Of a stretch of 64,000 nt of DNA, positions 51,501-60,500 are shown piece after piece; the first letter of the stretch is position 1, and the number at the start of each line of letters is the position of its first letter. The notes beneath the pieces are model-generated. The model ran no database searches. It was not told the origin of the DNA and was given only the letters and a program-made list of their open reading frames with translations. Origin of the DNA: Aspidapion aeneum (Eukaryota > Arthropoda > Insecta > Coleoptera > Brentidae); the NCBI GenBank assembly GCA_963576565.1, contig OY755047.1, forward strand, positions 32,284,851 to 32,348,850, given 5' to 3'. The position numbers and the translations under genes are program-made.

Positions 51501-54500
51501 AAACTATTTATATATGGTATCGCATTTGTGCATGAACTTCCTTAAATAATTCACCATATATGGTATTAAAATTATTATATATCCATTTATAGTAATAAAA
51601 TATTCAAAGTTTTTACCACTACTTAGCTGATTACCAAATTAGGAAATCAAGTAATACTTATATGAATCGCCATAACTGGTGTTAGCGCTGAATTAAATAT
51701 ACACGGGTTGACCATATATGGAAGTTAATACCTAGACGTATTCATCATATATGTATTTATAAAGATAAATGACCTAAAGCGACAATCGAACCATTTATAG
51801 ACTGTTGATAGATTTGCCTAATATGGGCATTTAAGACAATTACTAAATAGGGGAGACTCGGGTCAATCAGCTAAGTAGGTATTTGTCCCATTTCTTAAAA
51901 TTTACTTACAAAATAAAGAAAAAATCTGCCTGAACTAACGTAATATAATAAAAAAAATAGTAACTTCGTTACATTCCCCCCTTACTTCGGAAAAATGCAG
52001 TAAGGGTCAGCTTATTGTCATTTTTATATAAAAAAAAAATTCCATCTAAAAGTAATCAGGAAAAAAAAAAATTTCTAGTTCTATAACCACTTTGTCAAAC
52101 CTGCAGTACCTCCTGGTTAGCGGCTCGTCTGGTAAAAAAACGGAACGGTTATGCTCGGTGTTGCTTATAAAAAGCTTCTGGACATCCGCAGGACGTGCAG
52201 GGGGAATATTGGTGTACGCAACACTGAATATTTTTATCGGAAGTTGCTTTAATATTTGGTAGATCGCATTGGATCTCAGTGGATACTACAGAATCGGTAG
52301 TCGGTACTATAGTTGTGGCTTGCTGATATCGGAAATACGTCAGTGGAATGGATCTACTAGACGCGGACGGAGACGGAACGGAAGTATGTGGAGCTAATTT
52401 TGGAGAACAATAAGAAGTTGCAAAAGAATTCAAAGCGATAACCCTTCTACATTGGCAATCTTTGGACTTTGGAAACATTAAGTTTTCCGCAGCTTGAACA
52501 AAATGTAATCGGTTTGTCGGTACAGCGGTCTCTTCTTTGATGTCCCAGGTTGCGGCATCCCAGCATAAATATGGACAATTTAAAAAAAAATAACAGTGTG
52601 GACTACCATGGAAGGCTCAATGATTCGTTTAGCAGAAGAAGTAGCGGTAGTTTTTTGTTGTTGTAAATCACTGTTTTCTGGGGCATCGGAAAACTCTTCT
52701 GAGGCTGAACAAGTTAGATCAAGAACTTTTTATATTAGCGATGCTGAAAACCAAATAGATGCACTTGAACAGGTTTTGAAAACGGAAGAAGCTATACGTG
52801 ATTTTTAGAATAGAATTAGGTAAAATATTAAGTATTAAACTCTTTGAACTGCGGTATCAGTCGACGTTTTTACACAAGAAGACGACTAGATTTTTAAATG
52901 GGATTGGGTCTATGGCGGATATATTTTTTATTGATTTCTATGCAATCAACATAGTCGGATTGGTTCTCTTGAAGACTGTTTTCTCTCAAAAATATTGAGT
53001 TATCCTTCAAGTCCAATTTTCTTCCTTCGGATCTAAGAAAATCCATACGGAGTACTAAATCTTCTGGCAGTCCAGTCCAATACTGATTTTCAAGTCGAAT
53101 TATTCTCTTATTTTTGCGAAAGAGCCATTTGCTAGGCGATAAGCGAACAAAGATTCTTGATATATCAATGCTGTAGTTTGACGACAGGCTTCAACAAGGC
53201 GGGCTTCACAATAGGAACATCCGACACCGGTGTCCAGGAGAGCTCGGTAAGTCTGATTTCTCCATAAAACGTTTAAATAAGGTCATCAGTCAGAGGCGGT
53301 GGTAGCCAGATGCTGTGGTGGCCTCAGTTCAATCCAGCATCTTTCGAGTTCTCGGATTTACAACTGCAGTCCCTTGACAAAATACCTTGTACAGAACAGT
53401 CTTGGAACAGAAGTGTTTGTCCACATCGCCAACAAACCTTTTGATGGTTGTATGCTAGACCGTCACTTGATTAACCTCTATTAGCGGGGCATTGACAGAT
53501 GCCACCTGGATGTTGGCGAGTGTCAGGGCGATTCGCAGATTGGCTATTAAAATGTCTGTAATTCTTGCTCGCTGGTCTAGAACTTGCTATTGATCTCACA
53601 ATCGTCTGGTTTAGTTCGGTGCGGAGCAACTCAAACTCTCGGACTACTCGAGTAAATGATATTATGTACTGTGGCAATAATTTTCTATACAACCAGGCCA
53701 ATTCTTGATTTATACTATAGCCTCCATGTCGGCGAAGAAGGGCATGAAGATCGGTGACATATTTATAAACTGACTCAGCTGGCCTTTGAGCTCTTTGAGC
53801 TATCTCAGCTTCCAACTCAGCAAGATAGTTTACTGGGAAATAGTGGACTCGAAAATCTTCCAGGAATTGATTCCAGGAATGCCATGAGTATCTATTGTTT
53901 CTACACCAGTGTTCGGCTTCACCTCGGAGCAGCTGTGGCATCTGGCTTACAACACCATCTAAACTGAGTCCAAATGAGCTACATGCCTCTTCGACTTTCT
54001 CGATAAATGACACAGGATCACTGCTTCCATCAAAGGTAATTTTCCAGTTTGACAAATTGGTATAACTTGCTGGATGAAACGGCTGAATTGCAAAGGTGCT
54101 TGAAATCAATTGGTGCTGATTTACTGCTGTTTGTGTTAAGAGCGTGTCGGAGTGTAAGTTAGCTATCGGAGCGGCGGTAGTGAGATTCGGTGGTGGGATA
54201 GCGGTAATTGAACGGTAAAGTAGCTGGACTGAGCTGCTTTTAGCTGGCTGGTAAGGTAACGGCGGTTGATTTATATATATATATATATATAGCCTGGTTT
54301 GATGAAAGATTAGTCGGGGTTGTCAAGGAGTCGCCACAATTAGTTGGCAAACTTGAAGCTGTAGTCGGCATATACGGTATGTGCAATAAGCAGCTCTTTG
54401 CTGTATAATAATATGATGGCGGTTGACTCAAATAAACAGGCTGGCTTGAAGAAAAAAAGATGCGAGGCGGCGGAATCAGTAGTAGTTGAAAAGGTAGACG

Positions 54501-57500
54501 TTGCCATGCGCAGCTGGGTAAGCACCTAAGTACTCTATACTGGAGCTGAATTTGGCATGGAAGTTATGGTCGGAGGATGACTTTGATTAAGAAGATTAGT
54601 AGAGAGAACGGTTTTGTTTGATTGAACGAAATAAAATGAAGTCGGGGGGTCGGATACTTGTGGGTATATTGTAGGTAAAGCTAAAAGTTGAAGAGCAGGG
54701 GCGGCGGTACTAAAAGTGGCGGTTACTGGTCTGGACTGGTTTTGTAACGTTACAGTGCTGGTTACAGGTACGGACTGGTTATATACAAATGCAGGTATGG
54801 TCGGGCTATGTACAAATACGGTACTGGTAACCGGTACTGACTGGTGCTGGGAAGGTTTACTGGTATCCTGCTTCTCTTCTACTTTTGGTTCAGATTGGTC
54901 TTTATTAGGTTGCATATCTGATTCTTTCAGGCTAATAGTTTGTGGATTAGGCGAGGTTCTGCCTTCTTTCAGGTAATTTACCAGTTGTTGACGTTTCTTG
55001 GACATGTTTCCATCATTCGCCAACCCAAGTTTTTCCAGCCATTTGTCCATTTCAGGTTTTTTTAAGGAATATACCCATCCGAACGGATACGGAAAAACGG
55101 TCGGTAGGTTAATCACAGAATCTTCCTGTAGATCACCTATTATCGGAAAAGTTCCGGTCTCGGGAATAATCGGCATAGACGAAGCTGTCATTTTACGAAA
55201 TGCAGCAGCTGTTGTATGTTTAGGCACAGGGATTAAATCCTCCATATCCCGCGGATCATCTCCCATGGGTGAAGTGTCATCAATATTTATGCTGAGTGCT
55301 TTCTTCTCGGAATCCATATTGCAATTGCTGTTTCAACTGCTGGTATCGGTATTAATTACTGCGGTTTCAGTTATTAAGCAGGCGGCGGTTTTATAAAAGA
55401 AAATATTAGCAAAAGCGGTCGCCGTACAGTTGAAGTTGTATATTTCCAGAGTGTGATTTGAAACTGGTAGTTTCTGGTGTGAGTCCGGTGTGTGAATGTT
55501 CGGTAAAACTGCGGTATCAGTTTTATAATCTGGTCAGAGTATATTATGAATTTTATTAATGGTAAGCATTCTAATGCGCAACTATGTTCTAGTAATGTCA
55601 GTTCAGGCTAGTAATTTCGTATTAAAAAAAACGGTAGTTAATTAAAAAACGCTGTACTAAATTAAAGAGACATCAAAGGATTTAAAAAAAACAAAATTAA
55701 AAAAAAACAACAGTCCCTGCTCGGGCGCCAAATTTTATAAGAGAGTTTTGTACTATCGAGAGTTGCGAATGGTCATTGCCACTTGGGCTTAAGTTTCCAT
55801 TTCAAAGATCTCTTCAAATAGCACAATTACCCCTATAGTTTGACGTCACAGGGTTCATATCAAATTTTCCTTAGCGGTATCCTACAGAAAACTTGAAATG
55901 AAGAACCTCGGGCGCCACTCTAAGAAATAATGGAGCTTAGAGTCTCCTGTGCCTCTCGGGTAGCTTTTAGACAGTGGAGAAATCCAGGCAAAAAGAAATA
56001 AATAAAATAATTAAAATAAAAATAAAAATACTATAATTGAAGTCAAAAATATAATTTTTATTATTTTTCAAAGGAACATTATTTTTCACTTCATATCTTT
56101 TAATAAAGCCTAATTAACAAAAATGATTTACCAAAACTAAATTCATCAGCTTACAAATCAAATTAAAAAAAAAACAATGATATTCTAAAAAGAATGTAAC
56201 GAGGAAATTTTAACTTTAATTTAGCACAGGCAATGATGCGTAAATATATATTAGGTTAAAACGGAAAGCGGTGAGATTAGTTTATGAAAAAGCGAGAACT
56301 GACATGTAGCAAAAATCAATGCACAAAGCGCAGGAAAAAAAACCCTAAGCCAGAAAGCATAGCACCAGTATTTAGCGGAAGTGGAAAACTGTTGCTCTAG
56401 TTTAAATATATACAAAAAGGTTAAACCAATTTAAGACAGTCGGAAACTAAAATATAAACAGCATTATTTTAGTTACTTTGGATTAGCAAAATAGTAAAAT
56501 ACAGACTTTGGTAAAACGTCGTTTTTAACAGCTAAGTTGCCAAAGTCAAAGCTGGTAAAAGCAATTTAAATTATTATTGTTATAAAGCTAAGTTGCCGAA
56601 GCCAAAGCGGGAAACAATAAATTTTAATTTACAGTTAATAAATTAAAATAAATCAAACAATTTAACTAACAAATTCCGAACAGGTAAAATGAATCGTGAA
56701 TACAAGAAATCCCATCCCTTTTTTACGTTTGTCTGTTTGATTCATTTTGTTTTATGAATTCTTTTAAAACAGTGATTTATTCAAAAGCACTATTTTTAGA
56801 AGCCAAGTTGCCGGAGCCAAAGCTGGTAAAAACAGTGTGCATAATTGTTGTTATAAAGCTAAGTTACAGAAGCCAAAGCGGGAAACAACAAATTTTAATT
56901 AACAGTTAATAAATTAAAATAAATCAAACAATTTAACTAACAAACTCAGAACAGGTAAAATAAATCGTGAATACAAGAAGTCCCCTTTTTTTTTACGTTT
57001 GTTTGTTGGATTCATTTGGTTTTATGAATTTTTTAAAACAGTGATTTATTCAAAAGGACTATTTTTAGAAGCCAAGTTGCCGGAGCCAAAGCTGGTAAAA
57101 ACAGTGTGCATTATTGTTGTTATAAAGCTAAGTTGCAGAAGCCAAAGCGGGAAACAACAAATTTTAATTAACAGTTAATAAATTAAAATAAATCAAACAA
57201 TTTAACTAACAAATTCAGAACAGGTAAAATGAATCGTAAATACAAGAAATCCCTTTTTTACGTTTGTCTGTTTGATTCATTTTGTTTTATGAATTCTTTT
57301 AAAACAGTGATTTATTCAAAAGGACTATTTTTAGAAGCCAAGTTGCCGGAGCCAAAGCTGGTAAAAACAGTGTGCATTATTGTTGTTATAAAGCTAAGTT
57401 GCAGAAGCCAAAGCGGGAAACAACAAATTTTAATTAACAGTTAATAAATTAAAATACATCAAACAATTTACCTAACAAATTCAGAACAGGTAAAATGAAT

Positions 57501-60500
57501 CGTAAATACAAGAAATCCCTTTTTTACGTTTGTCTGTTTGATTCATTTTGTTTTATGAATTCTTTTAAAACCGTGATTTATTCAAAAGGACTATTTTTAG
57601 AAGCCAAGTTGCTGGAGCCAAAGCTGGTAAAAACAGTGTGCATTATTGTTGTTATAAAGCTAAGTTACAGAAGCCAAAGCGGGAAACAACAAATTTTAAT
57701 TAACAGTTAATAAATTAAAATAAATCAAACAATTTAACTAACAAATTCAGAACAGGTAAAATGAATCGTAAATACAAGAAATCCCTTTTTTTTACGTTTG
57801 TCTGTGTGATTCATTTTGTTTTATGAATTTTTTTAAAACAGTGAATTATTCAAAAGGACTATTTTTAGAAGCCAAGTTGCCGGAGCCAAAGCTGGTAAAA
57901 ACAGTGTGCATTATTGTTGTTATAAAGCTAAGTTACAGAAGCCAAAGCGGGAAACAACAAATTTTAATTAACAGTTAATAAATTAAAATAAATCAAACAA
58001 TTTAACTAACAAATTCAGAACAGGTAAAATGAATCGTAAATACAAGAAATCCCTTTTTTTTACGTTTGTCTGTTGGATTCATTTTGTTTTATGAATTTTT
58101 TAAAACAGTGATTTATTTAAAAGCACTATTTTTAGCCAAGTTGCCGGAGCCAAAGTTAATAAAAACAGTGTGCATTATTGTTGTTATAAAATTAATTTAT
58201 CATTTTGAAAAGCAGTAAATTAAATAAAGCAACTAGAGCAATAGTTCTTAAAATAAATTAAAAAAAAATAATACGGACTGGTGCTTACCTGGTGATTTCG
58301 GATTCACACACCGGAAAATAAAACTTTGGAAAACTTCTGAAAACTATCGGCGACGACTGCTAACAGGTGAAAAGGGCCTCCGAAAATCCTGTACCTCCTT
58401 TTATATTAAATTAAAAATTGGCGCAAAAAATGCAAGATAAGAAAATAATTTACCTTATATGGTATAAAATTTATTCTCGAGCCATTTTTAGTAATAAAAT
58501 AAACAAAGGTTTTATCAAGAATAAAAAAAACTATTCATATATGGTATCGCATTTGTGCATGAACTTCCTTAAATAATTCACCATATATGGTATTAAAATT
58601 ATTATATATCCATTTATAGTAATAAAATATTCAAAGTTTTTACCACTACTTAGCTGATTACCAAATTAGGAAATCAAGTAATACTTATATGAATCGCCAT
58701 AACTGGTGTTAGCGCTGAATTAAATATACACGGGTTGACCATATATGGAAGTTAATACCTAGACGTATTCATCATATATGTATTTATAAAGATAAATGAC
58801 CTAAAGCGACAATCGAACCATTTATAGACTGTTGATAGATTTGCCTAATATGGGCATTTAAGACAATTACTAAATAGGGGAGACTCGGGTCAATCAGCTA
58901 AGTAGGTATTTGTCCCATTTCTTAAAATTTACTTACAAAATAAAGAAAAAATCTGCCTGAACTAACGTAATATAATAAAAAAAATAGTAACTTCGTTACA
59001 GTAGCCTCGGGTCTGATGTTTACGGCTACCACTACCTTATTCTGAGGACCAGCCTGTAATTTAACTTATTTAGTAACGTTCGATGGTAGGTAGAGGTAGC
59101 AGTATAGCTTTGCATAATACTTTAAAACGCGGGACAAACAAAGAGGGTAAAAAATCCTGTTTTTTTCCGTTTTGTAATTTCCCTGATGGCCCCTCTCTTC
59201 AAGAACAAAACAAAAGTTATGGATCAGATATACGAGAATATTTTATAGAGAGATATACTCCAACATTTTAACATCGTTAATACCTTTTTGTTTCAAACTA
59301 GTAGACAATCATTAAGTAGAAATAAAATTTCGGACGGAAACGTCGGACGGAACGTCGTGTTTAAAATAAATAAAGACAATGGAAGTCCGAAATTTTATTT
59401 TTATTTTTATTACCTGCTTTAGAACATTTAAAAAAACCATTCCATTAATAAAACCATAGTTACGACTATAGTCTTAAATTCTTCCTCACCTTTTTGCAGC
59501 GCCTGACATTATGTACTACTAGTTTTAAAAACATTAGTTTCTCACTTAGAGCATTGAATTAATAGAGGAAGCTTAATACCGAACCATAGGCAGGTTGTTT
59601 GTCGCAAAAGTTTAATATGCCACAATGCCAAATTTAAACGAGTTGCAGGTATTGAAGAAAGTAGTAACGTAAACGGTTTTTATATAATTTAGTTTACACA
59701 CTCTTCCATAATACACAACGTTTTACTATTTTTTAGCAACCAACCATAATATATTGGGTAGTGTTACTTAAATCAAATAAAGAACTGGCAACAAGAATTC
59801 CCTTGTTTATTAATGTACTATAGAAAAATAATAAACAAATCCCTCTACCCCTGTGCAGATAATAATATACTAAACCTTGCTAAGGAAAATGATAATTAAT
59901 GTTAAACTACCCCCCGTGTTCCTATACGGGTCATACTTTTTTAATATAATGTAATAATATTAAATTAAACTAAAGTTTAAACCACTTCAAATAATAAAAA
60001 TGCACACAAAGGAAAATATACGCATGAAAGAAAATATACTAAACAATCCTATAGAAACGAAAGCAGTTACAATTCTATTATTTATCTTTCTATAGACAAA
60101 GAATCAGACGAAGAGAGCGTAGACACTAACAAAAAATCTGACATTCCGATGGTGGATGATAACGAAGGTGGTGGGGTTAGGAAAAAAACCGCACGAATAA
60201 AACGGTTCTTGGGTAAGTTAATATTTCGGACCATCATGTAACAGGCGTTTAACTGTTCGTCGTCAGATAGCGATAGTCGCGTTATCTGTAAGGTTTATAA
60301 CACACAAGGGCCTATGGTTTTTGGCGTTTAGTGACTGGAACCATATATGTATTTTATTTTAAGTACTAATTGATGATATTATGTACATGTTGGCTTATAT
60401 TCTCGTTTTTCTCTTCTTTCAATAGGCTCAACTGTCAAAAAAACAATGCATAAAGCGAAAAGTATAGCTCAAGAAGTGTCTCACGCCAGGCACAAAGAGG

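Larger units (their letters stand above)
48710..59000 (-). mobile_element. Complete non-autonomous LTR retrotransposon with 3.26-kb LTRs, no polymerase
   Basis: Two LTRs (48710-51973, 55736-59000) flank a 3.76-kb interior; GTAG (48706-48709, 59001-59004) is the 4-bp target duplication. On the minus strand: LTR TGTAACGAAG...CTCTCTTATA, primer-binding site TGGCGCCCGAGCAGGGAC, gag, protease remnant, polypurine tract AGTAAGGGGGGAA. I see no reverse transcriptase, RNase H or integrase. By eye the LTRs differ at about six positions in 3.26 kb, so the insertion is very young and must have been copied by another element's enzymes. Gag type and 4-bp duplication suggest Ty3/gypsy relatives. Antisense to WDR44, intron 10. 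Confidence 0.92.
48445..59085. repeat. Palindromic repeat carrying the LTR element at its centre
   Basis: Left flank 48445-48709 has AACGTTCGAT, GACTAAATAAGTTAATTTAC and CTGGTCCTCAAAACAAGG; right flank 59005-59085 has the inverse: CCTTATTCTGAGGACCAG, ACTTATTTAGTAACGTTCGA. The LTR element therefore landed within an inverted repeat. Confidence 0.6.

Noticed and set aside
53299..53484. Plus-strand open frame opposite the gag end
   Set aside because: Antisense to the gag/protease joint, no features of its own.
54716..55396. Plus-strand open frames of 86 and 132 codons
   Set aside because: Shadows of the gag frame on the minus strand.
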